A DNA stretch of 46,016 bases from Clostridia bacterium (GTDB lineage Bacteria > Bacillota > Clostridia > Oscillospirales > Acutalibacteraceae). Position 1 is the stretch's first letter, and every line of letters starts with the position of its first letter. The position numbers and the translations under genes are program-made. The stretch covers positions 1-46,016 of the forward strand of contig JAFRUO010000014.1 of assembly GCA_017438845.1 (NCBI GenBank). Reading direction: 5' to 3'. Below the pieces are notes generated by a model. That model saw only the letters and a program-made list of their open reading frames with translations, did no database searches and had not been told where the DNA came from. Shown here piece by piece: positions 7,392 to 16,034 of this stretch.

Positions 7392-8890
7392 GAGTTATTA
7401 CCGAAGGCTATATGGAAACAGAAACGGGCGAGGGCATTCATTCCGTTTCCCTTACCGATATGGACGGCGACGGCACGGACGAAATGCTTGTGTTTTATTC
7501 AAAGCATACCGGCGAAAGACTGAGCGAGTGCATTGCCTGCTACGAATACGACGAAACGGCTGAACATAATGTAAGTCAGAGAGGCGAATACGAAAGCGTT
7601 CAGGAACTCAATTTAGGGGCAAATGCCGACAACGAGAGCACGGCGCTTTACAGCGTGGAGGTCAAGGGCAAAACCTATTATGTATACGAAAACCGTCAGG
7701 TCGGAATGTACGGAGATGCCGCTGTGAGAATATTTGCCTTTGAAAACGGAAGGCTGGTTGAGCTTGCAAATGTTTACGAAACGGACTGGGAGGTGTACAG
7801 CACTAATCTGCCCGCTTTGATTGAGATAGACAACTCTGACTTTTTCAGCTATATCCCGAAGGAGGATTATATTTCCGACATTTTTGACGGCGATACGAAA
7901 TATCTTTATTATGAATACCGTGAGGACCTCTTTGACGAAAAGCCGACCGCCGTATACAACAAGTATTATGACAGCTCCGACGAAGCGGTTGAGGCGGTGT
8001 TTGAGAGCTTCGGAATAAAGAGAAACTATTCGGCGAAGGTAAGGACTGAGGGCGCAACAGACCGTAACGACATAGAACTCCCCGACGGCGCAAAGGCGAT
8101 TTGCACCTCTGCAGGCTGGTTTGAGGGCGATGAGATGCGCTTTGAGATTAAGGATTATTCCGACCTGCAGAGAATACTTAAGCAAACCGCGGCTAAAACA
8201 ACTGCGGCTCAGACGGTCACAACAACGAAGCCCGTTGAAACAACAACTGCGGTGCCGTTAAAGCCGTTGACTGATGCAGAGTTACAAGAGGCGGAGGATT
8301 TTATAGATCGTGTTTTTGTTTTCGGATGTGAAAATTATAACTGTAATAACATTTCATATGAGGAATATATAAAGAATTTTGAATTATCATTCTTTGCGGG
8401 AAGCGGTATTTATAATATGCTGTTCGGTGAATACGAGTATTATTATACACCCGACCGCCCCGATCCGCTGAACAGGTTTACCGATTATGAGCAGTCGAGC
8501 GAATACAACGTTTTGTCAAAATCTAATATTGACTGGATAGCAGAAAATGTCTTGAATATACCTAAGGAAAAGATAAACAACGCAGATATGACAGCGGCGT
8601 GTTCCGCCTTTGTTCAGGAGGATATAGCGGTTGATGCTTATTGCTATAATAACAACTACTATATTGCAAAAACAGGCGGATGGGGATGGGCTGTCGGGAT
8701 AAAAGTCAACAATTCCCAACCGTTAGAAGACGGAAAATACTTGATTTATGCGAGCACTTATGAAAATATGGATGATCCGGGAAACGAAAGTTGGTATAAT
8801 GACGCAGAAATAATTGTTAAGCCAAGAACCGTCGACGGTAAAATAATCTGGACTATTTATTCCTCAAAAATAACGAAATCAAATTATTAA
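7043..8890 (+). CDS. Zinc-ribbon single-pass membrane protein (paralogue 2)
   Basis: 615 residues. The first ~115 residues, with the zinc ribbon (Cys 6, 9, 20, 23) and the membrane helix, are almost the same as paralogue 1. The first extracellular lobe (about 115-385) is homologous but diverged, with a calcium-like loop DMDGDGTDE near residue 139. After a Thr-rich linker (about 390-410) the C-terminal ~200 residues are unrelated to the C-terminus of paralogues 1 and 3. That domain is Asn/Tyr-rich and its DNA is visibly more AT-rich, so a domain swap is likely. RBS CGGAGGG is only about 15 bases after the stop of paralogue 1, so the genes are probably co-transcribed. Function unknown. Confidence 0.8.
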   Translation: MQERFCGKCGRPLDTATGKCPVCDKQPTVSEEKAQTPSAPVPVITEKKDKKLSEGKKTALIVSAIVLVFAVALTGILVAVLKKDKQPEKKLGNEEVEAVETTYITYLNEHLIPEMGGVITEGYMETETGEGIHSVSLTDMDGDGTDEMLVFYSKHTGERLSECIACYEYDETAEHNVSQRGEYESVQELNLGANADNESTALYSVEVKGKTYYVYENRQVGMYGDAAVRIFAFENGRLVELANVYETDWEVYSTNLPALIEIDNSDFFSYIPKEDYISDIFDGDTKYLYYEYREDLFDEKPTAVYNKYYDSSDEAVEAVFESFGIKRNYSAKVRTEGATDRNDIELPDGAKAICTSAGWFEGDEMRFEIKDYSDLQRILKQTAAKTTAAQTVTTTKPVETTTAVPLKPLTDAELQEAEDFIDRVFVFGCENYNCNNISYEEYIKNFELSFFAGSGIYNMLFGEYEYYYTPDRPDPLNRFTDYEQSSEYNVLSKSNIDWIAENVLNIPKEKINNADMTAACSAFVQEDIAVDAYCYNNNYYIAKTGGWGWAVGIKVNNSQPLEDGKYLIYASTYENMDDPGNESWYNDAEIIVKPRTVDGKIIWTIYSSKITKSNY

Positions 8891-8926
8891 CAACAAGCTG
8901 TACGCAAAAACAGAGAGGATAAAAAT

Positions 8927-10876
8927 ATGAATGCAAAATTTTGCGGAAAATGCGGAACACCGCTTGACACGGTAACGGGGAAATGCCCTGTTTGCGACAA
9001 ACAGCCGACTGCGCCGAATCAGCAGTACGCGGCGCCAAACCGTACATACACGGCGCCCAATCAGCCGCCGTTTGCACAGAACGTTCAGCCGCAGTATACA
9101 GCGCCAAATCAGCCACGGTATACGGGTCAGGTACCGCCTGCCGTCCGTCCGCAGGTTGCGGCGCAGAATGCGGCTGACAAAAATAAAAAGCTGATTATCA
9201 TTTTAGCCTCTGCCGCAGGAGCGTTTGTACTTATTCTGCTGATAATAGTGCTCGCATTAACCGGCTCGGGCTCAAAGCCTGAAACGGCTTCGTATACCCC
9301 TGCCGCGCAAAGCACCGAGGCTTCGGAGCAGAACGCCGACGTCGAGGCGGTTTTCCGTGAATATGTCACGACTGCGCTTGTGCCGCAGTACGGCGTATTT
9401 GACGGCAACGACCCTGCAAACAGGCCGCTCGGAATGTACTCGGCTCAGGTTACCGACTTTGAACACGACGGCAGAAAAGAGCTTGCGGTGGCGCATACCG
9501 AAAAAAGAAACGATGACATTTCATATGTGCTGACGGTGTACGGCTGTGACGGCGGCATTACCGAGGGCAAAACCGCCGCCGACGTTATCCGTCAGGAGGG
9601 CTCTGCGGTTGTGTGCTCGGTGCCGGATTACACCGCTTTAAGCACGGAACAGCTGCCTACGGAGCGCAGTATGTATACCTTTGAGCACAACGGCAAAACC
9701 TACCTTGCGTTTGAAGCAGTCAGCTGGCTTGAGGGCTATGAATACGAGGCGCATATTTTCACCGTGGACGGCGGAAGACTCACCGAGGTTGCAAACCTTT
9801 TCCACACCAACAACGGAATAGGCTACAAGGTACTGTACTCAAACCGATTGCCCGAGGGTATGAACAAAAGCAATGCAGGCTTCCCGAATGTTCCCGAAAC
9901 GGAGGACGAAAAGAAAAACTACGTTGACAAGGGCTACATTGTGCTGTACTATGAGGCGGGCATGGGCTCCGACTACACCTACGGCAACGGATATTCCTCC
10001 TCCGACGAAGCGGCAAAGGACTTTTTCGGTCACCTTTCGCTTAACAGGAGCACCAATGTCGTCGGTAATGACAATGCACACGGCAGGGAGTTTTCACTTG
10101 ACAGCTCCGCAGGAGTTAACAATATTTTCTCGTATTTATATTACAGGGAATACATTGACGGGATTTACACTAAAGATATATACAGCTTTAAGGACTACAC
10201 TAAGCTCTCAGAGTTTATAAAGCAGAGCGCGCCCGAAACGACCGCCAAGCCGCAGACTGCGGCGGCACAGACGCCGACGCCCTCCGCACCCCCTCTTTCG
10301 GCAGATGAGGCAGTGAATATCTTTATGTCGCATTACGGGCTGTGGGAATCGGGCTTGGAGTTTGGATACGACACAATAAGCCTTGCATTTCTGGATATGG
10401 ACTTTGACGGCGTTAACGAGCTTGTTATCAACAATATCGGCGGTTCTTTATCTGCAAGTACAAACCATTATTACGGAATTGATTTAAAAACAAAAACCGT
10501 GCAGGAATTAAAGGAATACGAAAAATCGGGAGGCGGCTATACCGAGGTAGAGGACTATATGGATATGGCTTACGATATTTTCGGCAACGGCGAATACCCT
10601 CAGCTTTATAGGGAAAAAAACAGCGGTCAGCGAAAGTATTACTGCTACAACGGCGCAGGCTACTGGGACGGTTCACAGCACACGGGTTCAGTTTCGTACG
10701 GCTTTCTGTATTTAAAGGACGGCAGAGTAATAAATGAACCTACAGACAATAATTCCGGGTATGAAAAATGCGTGATGACTTATAAGGTTATTGACGGCGG
10801 AAAAATTCAAAACGCAGGAAGTGAAACAAGAAAACAGCTCCTTCTCGACTCATACAAAGCGTTTTCATACAAATAA
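8927..10876 (+). CDS. Zinc-ribbon single-pass membrane protein (paralogue 3)
   Basis: 649 residues. It has the same zinc ribbon (MNAKFCGKCGTPLD, then CPVC). Next comes a cytoplasmic Pro/Gln/Asn/Tyr-rich repeat (units like YTAPNQP) at about residues 27-80, which the other two paralogues lack. A membrane helix follows at about 86-110. The extracellular part has a Thr/Pro linker near 435-455 and two calcium-like loops: DFEHDGRKE (about 177) and DMDFDGVNE (about 490). The C-terminal lobe matches that of paralogue 1. RBS AGAGGAT precedes ATG. It is the last gene of the three-gene array, with a terminator at 10907. Function unknown; surface sensing or binding is an inference from topology. Confidence 0.8.
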   Translation: MNAKFCGKCGTPLDTVTGKCPVCDKQPTAPNQQYAAPNRTYTAPNQPPFAQNVQPQYTAPNQPRYTGQVPPAVRPQVAAQNAADKNKKLIIILASAAGAFVLILLIIVLALTGSGSKPETASYTPAAQSTEASEQNADVEAVFREYVTTALVPQYGVFDGNDPANRPLGMYSAQVTDFEHDGRKELAVAHTEKRNDDISYVLTVYGCDGGITEGKTAADVIRQEGSAVVCSVPDYTALSTEQLPTERSMYTFEHNGKTYLAFEAVSWLEGYEYEAHIFTVDGGRLTEVANLFHTNNGIGYKVLYSNRLPEGMNKSNAGFPNVPETEDEKKNYVDKGYIVLYYEAGMGSDYTYGNGYSSSDEAAKDFFGHLSLNRSTNVVGNDNAHGREFSLDSSAGVNNIFSYLYYREYIDGIYTKDIYSFKDYTKLSEFIKQSAPETTAKPQTAAAQTPTPSAPPLSADEAVNIFMSHYGLWESGLEFGYDTISLAFLDMDFDGVNELVINNIGGSLSASTNHYYGIDLKTKTVQELKEYEKSGGGYTEVEDYMDMAYDIFGNGEYPQLYREKNSGQRKYYCYNGAGYWDGSQHTGSVSYGFLYLKDGRVINEPTDNNSGYEKCVMTYKVIDGGKIQNAGSETRKQLLLDSYKAFSYK

Positions 10877-10906
10877 ATATCCTGTCGGTTGACGGCAATA
10901 ATAAAG

Positions 10907-10930
10907 GAAGTCCTTCGGGACTTCTTTTGT
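10907..10930 (+). terminator. Rho-independent terminator
   Basis: GAAGTCC (10907-10913) pairs with GGACTTC (10918-10924) around a stable TTCG loop and runs into TTTTGTT. It ends the zinc-ribbon array. Confidence 0.85.
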
Positions 10931-10954
10931 TATATTCATTATGCGATTTATTTA

Positions 10955-10972
10955 TTGTTAAACTGTTGACAA
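10955..10972 (+). promoter_or_regulatory. Probable Rex operator overlapping the hyd -35 box
   Basis: TTGTTAAACTGTTGACAA matches the known Rex consensus TTGTTAA-N4-TTAACAA with one mismatch. Its right half contains the -35 hexamer TTGACA (10966-10971). Rex is the NADH/NAD+-responsive repressor of fermentation genes in Firmicutes. Binding here would block RNA polymerase and tie maturase expression to redox state. The match is seen; the regulation is inferred. Confidence 0.75.
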
Positions 10973-10994
10973 TGTCTTAAATAAGACATATAAT
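10966..10994 (+). promoter_or_regulatory. Consensus promoter for hydEGF with palindrome in the spacer
   Basis: TTGACA (10966-10971), a 17-bp spacer and TATAAT (10989-10994) match the sigma-A consensus at every base. The spacer contains TGTCTTA-AA-TAAGACA (10973-10988), a perfect inverted repeat of 7-bp arms that starts right after the Rex-like site. A second regulator may bind there. Confidence 0.85.
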
Positions 10995-11032
10995 ATAAAT
11001 CCAACGGTAAAAGAATTGTTTAAGGGTATATT

Positions 11033-12088
11033 ATGACAGACAGCAAAAGGAGCCTTTGGCTCATAGAAAAACTGTATAACAACCGTTCCCTTACGCTTGA
11101 GGAATACGAGTGCCTTGTTTCGGAAAGGAACGACGAAGCGGCGGAGCTTTTAAGAGCTTATGCCGACCGTGTTCGCAGGGAAATTTACGGCACCGATATT
11201 TTTATCAGGGGGCTTATCGAAATCGGCAACGTCTGCAAAAACGACTGCCTTTACTGTGGCATACGCAAAAGCAACGCCTCCTGCGAGCGTTACAGGCTAA
11301 GCGATGAGGAGATACTCCACTGCGCCGTTGAGGGCTACGGGCTCGGCTTTCGCACATTTGTGCTTCAGGGCGGCGAGGACGCATATTTTACCGACGACAG
11401 ATTGTGCTCTATTATTTCGCAGATTAAAGAACGCTTTCCCGACTGTGCGGTTACGCTGTCTCTCGGAGAAAGAAGCCGTGAAAGCTACGAAAGGCTTTTC
11501 CGGGCAGGGGCTGACAGGTACCTGCTCCGTCACGAAACTGCCGACAGGGAGCATTACGAAAGACTCCATCCCGAGGGTATGTCCTTTGACAACAGAATGA
11601 AAAGTCTTGCGGTGTTAAAGGAAATCGGCTTTCAGGTCGGGTGCGGCTTTATGGTCGGCTCGCCGTTTCAGACGCCGTTAACCCTTGCGAAGGATTTAAA
11701 ATTTATTGAGGAGTTTTCGCCCGATATGTGCGGAATCGGACCTTTTATTCCGCACAGGCAGACCCCCTTCGGGGAGAAGGCGGCAGGCACGGTTGAGGAA
11801 ACCTGCTACCTGCTTTCAATTATACGGTTAATAAAGCCCAACATACTTCTGCCGTCAACGACGGCGCTCGGCACGGTCAACCCCGTCGGCAGGGAAATGG
11901 GAATCAAGGCGGGCGCAAATGTCATTATGCCGAACCTTTCACCCGTGTCGGTCAGGAAAAAATACGAGCTTTACGAAAACAAAATCTGCACCGGTGAGGA
12001 GTCGGCGCAGTGCATAGAGTGCCTTAAAAAAAGAATGGAAGGCATTGGCTATACTGTCGTTTGCGACAGAGGAGATATAAAAAAATAA
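11033..12088 (+). CDS. hydE: [FeFe]-hydrogenase maturase HydE (radical SAM)
   Basis: 351 residues, the usual HydE length. The radical-SAM motif CKNDCLYC, just after EIGNVC, binds the [4Fe-4S] cluster that cleaves S-adenosylmethionine. The downstream LQGGED and the IGPFIPH segment are typical of HydE. HydE works with HydG and HydF in the cytoplasm to build the 2Fe subcluster of the H-cluster, acting on a product made by HydG and supplying a precursor toward the bridging dithiolate. First gene of a tight hydE-hydG-hydF operon with a Rex-type promoter. The RBS (AAGGG) is modest. The hydrogenase structural gene is not in this window. Confidence 0.93.
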   Translation: MTDSKRSLWLIEKLYNNRSLTLEEYECLVSERNDEAAELLRAYADRVRREIYGTDIFIRGLIEIGNVCKNDCLYCGIRKSNASCERYRLSDEEILHCAVEGYGLGFRTFVLQGGEDAYFTDDRLCSIISQIKERFPDCAVTLSLGERSRESYERLFRAGADRYLLRHETADREHYERLHPEGMSFDNRMKSLAVLKEIGFQVGCGFMVGSPFQTPLTLAKDLKFIEEFSPDMCGIGPFIPHRQTPFGEKAAGTVEETCYLLSIIRLIKPNILLPSTTALGTVNPVGREMGIKAGANVIMPNLSPVSVRKKYELYENKICTGEESAQCIECLKKRMEGIGYTVVCDRGDIKK

Positions 12089-12112
12089 AGTTTAAATAAA
12101 GGAAGAATCATT

Positions 12113-13561
12113 ATGGCAGTTTACGATCCGAAATCACTTAAGGCTGAGGAGTTTATCAACGACGAGGAAATCAGGGAAACCTTAGCCTATGCAGAGGCAA
12201 ACAAAAACAATGAGGAGCTTATCGACAGCATACTTGAAAAGGCAAGACCTCAAAAGACCGAAAAGGGCTGCGTTTGTTCGGGGCTTACCCACCGCGAGGC
12301 CTCGGTTTTGCTGGCGTGCGAAATCCCCGAAAAAATTCAGAAAATGTACGAAATCGCAGAGGAAATAAAGCTTGCCTTTTACGGCAACAGAATTGTTATT
12401 TTCGCTCCGCTTTACCTTTCAAACTACTGCGTCAACGGCTGTGTTTACTGTCCGTATCACCTGAAGAATAAGCACATTCCGCGCAAAAAGCTTACTCAGG
12501 AGGAGGTCAAGGCAGAGGTTATAGCGCTTCAGGACATGGGTCACAAGCGGCTTGCAATCGAGGCAGGCGAGGACCCCGTTAACAACCCGATTGAATATAT
12601 ACTTGACTGTATCAATACTATTTACAGCGTTCACCACAAGAACGGCGACATCAGAAGAGTAAACGTTAATATCGCCGCCACCACCGTTGAGAATTACCGC
12701 AAATTAAAAGAGGCGGGCATCGGTACCTACATTCTTTTCCAGGAAACCTATCACAAGGAAAGCTACCTGCAGCTTCATCCCACGGGACCCAAGCACGATT
12801 ACGATTACCATACCGAGGCTATGGACAGAGCCATGGAGGGCGGTATCGACGACGTGGGACTCGGCGTGCTTTTCGGACTTGAGATGTATAAGTACGAGTT
12901 TGCGGGGCTTATTATGCACGCAGAGCACCTTGAGGCTGTCCACGGAGTAGGCCCCCACACCATCAGCGTACCGAGGGTTAAGCACGCCGACGACATTGAC
13001 CCCGAGGCGTTTGACAACTCAATCTCGGATGAGATTTTTGAAAAGATAGCGGCTTGTATCAGAATCGCCGTGCCCTACACGGGAATGATAATCTCGACAA
13101 GGGAAACCGAGGAGGTGCGTTCAAAGATGCTTAAAATCGGTATCTCCCAGGTTTCGGGCGGCTCAAGAACCTCAGTCGGCGGATATACCGAGCAGGAAAG
13201 ACCGCATGACACCGAGCAGTTTGACGTTTCCGACCAGAGAACTCTTGACGAGGTTGTTGCATGGCTTATGGAAAACGGTCACATTCCCTCCTTCTGCACC
13301 GCCTGCTACCGCGCGGGAAGGACGGGCGACAGGTTTATGAGCCTGTGCAAATCAGGGCAGATTTTAAACTGCTGTCACCCCAATGCGCTTATGACGCTTA
13401 CCGAGTATCTTGAGGATTATGCATCACCGAGGACAAAGGAAATCGGATACAAAATGGTCGAGGAGGAGCTTGAAAGGATTCCCAACGAAAAGGTTAAGGC
13501 CATCGCAAGGCAGAACATTGAGGACATTAAAAACTCCAACCGAAGGGATTTCCGCTTTTAA
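12113..13561 (+). CDS. hydG: [FeFe]-hydrogenase maturase HydG (tyrosine lyase, radical SAM)
   Basis: 482 residues. The radical-SAM motif CVNGCVYC follows NY in the N-terminal barrel. The C-terminal region has CTACYRAGRTGDRFM and a later CC, matching the CxxC...C set that binds the auxiliary cluster carrying the dangler iron. HydG splits tyrosine to make the CO and cyanide ligands of the H-cluster. It starts 24 bases after hydE with RBS AAAGGAAG and ends 5 bases before hydF. Family length and motifs are intact. The ThiH family is related, but the auxiliary-cluster motif and the neighbours decide for HydG. Confidence 0.95.
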   Translation: MAVYDPKSLKAEEFINDEEIRETLAYAEANKNNEELIDSILEKARPQKTEKGCVCSGLTHREASVLLACEIPEKIQKMYEIAEEIKLAFYGNRIVIFAPLYLSNYCVNGCVYCPYHLKNKHIPRKKLTQEEVKAEVIALQDMGHKRLAIEAGEDPVNNPIEYILDCINTIYSVHHKNGDIRRVNVNIAATTVENYRKLKEAGIGTYILFQETYHKESYLQLHPTGPKHDYDYHTEAMDRAMEGGIDDVGLGVLFGLEMYKYEFAGLIMHAEHLEAVHGVGPHTISVPRVKHADDIDPEAFDNSISDEIFEKIAACIRIAVPYTGMIISTRETEEVRSKMLKIGISQVSGGSRTSVGGYTEQERPHDTEQFDVSDQRTLDEVVAWLMENGHIPSFCTACYRAGRTGDRFMSLCKSGQILNCCHPNALMTLTEYLEDYASPRTKEIGYKMVEEELERIPNEKVKAIARQNIEDIKNSNRRDFRF

Positions 13562-13566
13562 TTATT

Positions 13567-14772
13567 ATGAGTGATTTAAACAGTACACCTTCAGCCAACA
13601 GAATACACATAAGCTTTTTCGGACTTCGCAATGCGGGCAAGTCAAGCGTTGTCAACGCCGTTACGGGACAACAGCTTTCAATTGTTTCCGATGTGAGGGG
13701 AACAACGACGGACCCCGTTAAAAAGGCGATGGAGCTTTTGCCTTTAGGACCTGTTGTGATTTACGACACGCCCGGCATTGACGACGAAGGCGAGTTAGGC
13801 GCCCTCAGAGTTAAAAAGACCGCCGAGGTTTTGGCGCATTCCGACGTGGCGGTGCTTGTCGCGGACAGCACTGCAGGCCTCGGAGAGGCAGACCGTGAAC
13901 TCGTTGCGGAGTTTGAAAAAAGAAGCATACCGTACATTATTGCGCTTAACAAGTGCGATTTACTCGCCGTGAGAGGAGAAACGGCGGGGAATACCGTTTA
14001 CACGAGCGCCGTCACGGGCGAGGGCATCAATGAGCTTAAGGAAAAGCTTGCCGCCCTCGGAAAAAGCGGACAGACCGAGAAACACATACTTGCCGACCTT
14101 GTTACAGCAGGCGATACGGTAGTGCTTGTTATTCCGATTGACGCCTCTGCGCCGAAGGGAAGAATAATACTTCCTCAGCAGCAGGTCTTAAGGGAGCTGC
14201 TTGAAATCGGCTGTAATGCGGTCTGCACTCAGCACACCTCACTTAAAGGCGCGCTTGAAGCCCTGTCGGTAAAGCCCCGTCTTGTAATAACCGACTCCCA
14301 GGTTTTCGGCTTCGTCAGCAGGGCCGTGCCCGAGGATATTATGCTTACCTCGTTTTCAATTCTTTTTGCAAGGTATAAGGGCAGTCTTGAAAAGCTTGTA
14401 AGGGGAGCCAAAAAGCTTTCCGAGCTTGATGACAATGACATTTGCCTTATCAGCGAGGGCTGTACTCATCACCGTCAGTGCGCCGATATAGGCACTGTAC
14501 AGATTCCGAATTTAATTAAAAAATATACGGGGAAAAATCCGAGCTTCGAATTTACCTCGGGCGGGGAGTATCCCGACGATATGTCCAAATATGCTCTTAA
14601 CATTCACTGCGGCGGCTGTATGCTCAACGAAAGAGAAATGAAAAGCCGAATCAAAAGAAGCGAGGAGGCGGCAGTGCCTGTTGTAAATTACGGCATAGCG
14701 CTTGCACAGATGAACGGCATATTAAAAAGAAGCCTTGAGCCGTTCCCCGAAGCGGCAAAGCTTCTTAAATAA
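13567..14772 (+). CDS. hydF: [FeFe]-hydrogenase maturation GTPase HydF
   Basis: 401 residues. The N-terminal GTPase domain has the P-loop GLRNAGKSS (residues 19-27), the switch region RGTTTDP, DTPG and NKCD. The C-terminal domain has CTHHRQC and HCGGCMLN, which match the HxH...HCxxC cluster-binding site of HydF. HydF is the scaffold on which the 2Fe subcluster is assembled and from which it is delivered to the hydrogenase. It is the last gene of the operon and is followed by a strong bidirectional terminator. All three maturases are intact, so the host should carry at least one [FeFe]-hydrogenase elsewhere. Confidence 0.95.
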   Translation: MSDLNSTPSANRIHISFFGLRNAGKSSVVNAVTGQQLSIVSDVRGTTTDPVKKAMELLPLGPVVIYDTPGIDDEGELGALRVKKTAEVLAHSDVAVLVADSTAGLGEADRELVAEFEKRSIPYIIALNKCDLLAVRGETAGNTVYTSAVTGEGINELKEKLAALGKSGQTEKHILADLVTAGDTVVLVIPIDASAPKGRIILPQQQVLRELLEIGCNAVCTQHTSLKGALEALSVKPRLVITDSQVFGFVSRAVPEDIMLTSFSILFARYKGSLEKLVRGAKKLSELDDNDICLISEGCTHHRQCADIGTVQIPNLIKKYTGKNPSFEFTSGGEYPDDMSKYALNIHCGGCMLNEREMKSRIKRSEEAAVPVVNYGIALAQMNGILKRSLEPFPEAAKLLK

Positions 14773-14781
14773 AACAAAAAG

Positions 14782-14818
14782 CTCCTGAAGCCAAAAACGC
14801 TTCAGGAGTTTATTTTTT
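14782..14818. terminator. Bidirectional terminator between hydF and the kinase operon
   Basis: CTCCTGAAGC (14782-14791) pairs perfectly with GCTTCAGGAG (14799-14808). A T-run follows on the plus strand, and an A-run before the stem serves the minus strand. It ends two convergent transcripts. Confidence 0.92.
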
Positions 14819-15562
14819 TGCTTTAATCGGGTGCTTTCTTCGGTATGCCTCAAGGTCGTTTGTCAGCTCTCCGATACTCTGGTAACGCTCCGAAATCTGT
14901 GAGCTTATGCATTTTTTAATTATCTTTCCGAGCCTGCCCTCGGGCGTTTTGACTATCGGAGAAATATCGAGCAGCATTTCATTGAGCAGGATACCGAGAG
15001 CGTAGATGTCGGTAGCGGGAGTTGACTGATGTATTCCGAACTGTTCGGGTGCGGCGTAACCCGGTGTGCCGAGGTTTACCGTGTCGCCGTCCACCTCAGA
15101 GGAATATTCCCTTGAGGAGTTCAGGTCGATTAATACCGCCCTGCCGTCGGGAGTTATAATAATATTTGCAGGCTTAACATCCCTGTGGATTACCGAGTGT
15201 GCGTGCAAAAACGAAAGCGCACTGCAAATGTCAAAGAAATATGACAGAGCATCTCCCTGCGAAAGCGTTCCCTCGGCGAGTATTTCGCTCAGCTGTCTGC
15301 CCTCGATATATTCTTCAAGCACGCACAGCCCCTTTTCAAAGGCGCAGACCTCGTAAATCAAGGGCAGGTTGGGGCATTTCCTGCCGCAAAGCCTTCTGAA
15401 AATGTCGTCGTTCCTGTTTACCGAGAGCAGCTTAAGAAGCTTTTTGCCGCTTTCAACGTGAGAGTATAAATCAATTTGCATATACTCCGAGCTTTTTAGG
15501 GACTTTTCAAGAGTGTATTTTTCCTCTAAAAGTTCGTTTATGTATTCCTCGTGACGACTCAT
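14810..15562 (-). CDS. Ser/Thr protein kinase-like protein, soluble
   Basis: 250 residues from the ATG at 15562. This start has GAGGAG upstream and lies just after the stop of the previous gene; a start at 15601 would overlap it. Kinase motifs: Lys44 in LLKLL (the beta-3 lysine), HRDVKPAN (residues 126-133), IDLN in place of IDFG (145-148) and APE (171-173). The glycine-rich ATP loop near residues 20-32 is not recognisable. There is no membrane helix or PASTA domain, unlike PrkC. The catalytic Asp residues remain, so activity is possible but ATP binding may be altered. Last gene of an operon with an XRE-like protein and a zinc-ribbon LRR membrane protein. It may phosphorylate one of these partners. 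Confidence 0.8.
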   Translation of the reverse strand: MSRHEEYINELLEEKYTLEKSLKSSEYMQIDLYSHVESGKKLLKLLSVNRNDDIFRRLCGRKCPNLPLIYEVCAFEKGLCVLEEYIEGRQLSEILAEGTLSQGDALSYFFDICSALSFLHAHSVIHRDVKPANIIITPDGRAVLIDLNSSREYSSEVDGDTVNLGTPGYAAPEQFGIHQSTPATDIYALGILLNEMLLDISPIVKTPEGRLGKIIKKCISSQISERYQSIGELTNDLEAYRRKHPIKAKK

Positions 15563-15566
15563 GGGC

Positions 15567-16016
15567 TTAAATCTTCTCCTCGCCGATGCCATCAAGAACA
15601 ACGTTCAGCTCATAAACGCTCTGAGAGTGATTAAAGGCATAGATTATGGCGCTTTCACGTTTGATTTTCGGGTAAAGCGGAGCGTAATCATAGAGCCTGA
15701 GCATAGTTTGACAGTCATCAAGAGACGCCTTCATTGCAAGAAGAATTCTGAAAAGCTTGTCCCTTTTCGGGGTTTTTCTGTCGGCTAAAATATCGTAGTA
15801 AAACGTATAGCCGATATCTGCCTTGTTGATAATATCCGTGTTTGCGGAAATGTACTTATCCTTTAAAATTTTCCACGCCTTGGCGCGGTCGCTCTCCATA
15901 AACGACTGAGAATTCTTTTTAAGGTAATCCTCAAATTTAAGGCTGGGCTTTGCAAGCGTTTTGAGCAGGTCTCCGGTGTTAACCTCTTTTTTTGCTTTTT
16001 TTGGCGTTGCGGACAT
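15567..16016 (-). CDS. Small XRE-like helical protein linked to the kinase
   Basis: 149 residues from the ATG at 16016, chosen because GGAGGG lies 8 bases upstream; an in-frame GTG at 16025 is too close to that RBS. The N-terminal ~35 residues are Lys-rich and probably disordered. The C-terminal ~85 residues (ADIGYTFYYDILADRKTPKR, then DKLFRILLAM and LYDYAPLYPK) read like a diverged XRE helix-turn-helix fold with a following helical repeat. It lacks TM segments. It sits between the membrane LRR gene (18-bp gap) and the kinase gene (4-bp gap), so tight co-expression is expected. It could be a kinase substrate or adaptor. Exact function unknown. Confidence 0.7.
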   Translation of the reverse strand: MSATPKKAKKEVNTGDLLKTLAKPSLKFEDYLKKNSQSFMESDRAKAWKILKDKYISANTDIINKADIGYTFYYDILADRKTPKRDKLFRILLAMKASLDDCQTMLRLYDYAPLYPKIKRESAIIYAFNHSQSVYELNVVLDGIGEEKI

Positions 16017-16034
16017 ATGAAACACCCTCCGTAG

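Noticed and set aside
8983..9177. Tandem YTAPNQP-like units considered as a CRISPR or minisatellite
   Set aside because: They are in-frame protein repeats in the cytoplasmic linker of paralogue 3, with irregular spacing and no spacers. I see no CRISPR array in the window.
11033..14772. A hydrogenase structural gene in the maturase operon
   Set aside because: None of the neighbours has H-cluster motifs; only the three maturases are present.
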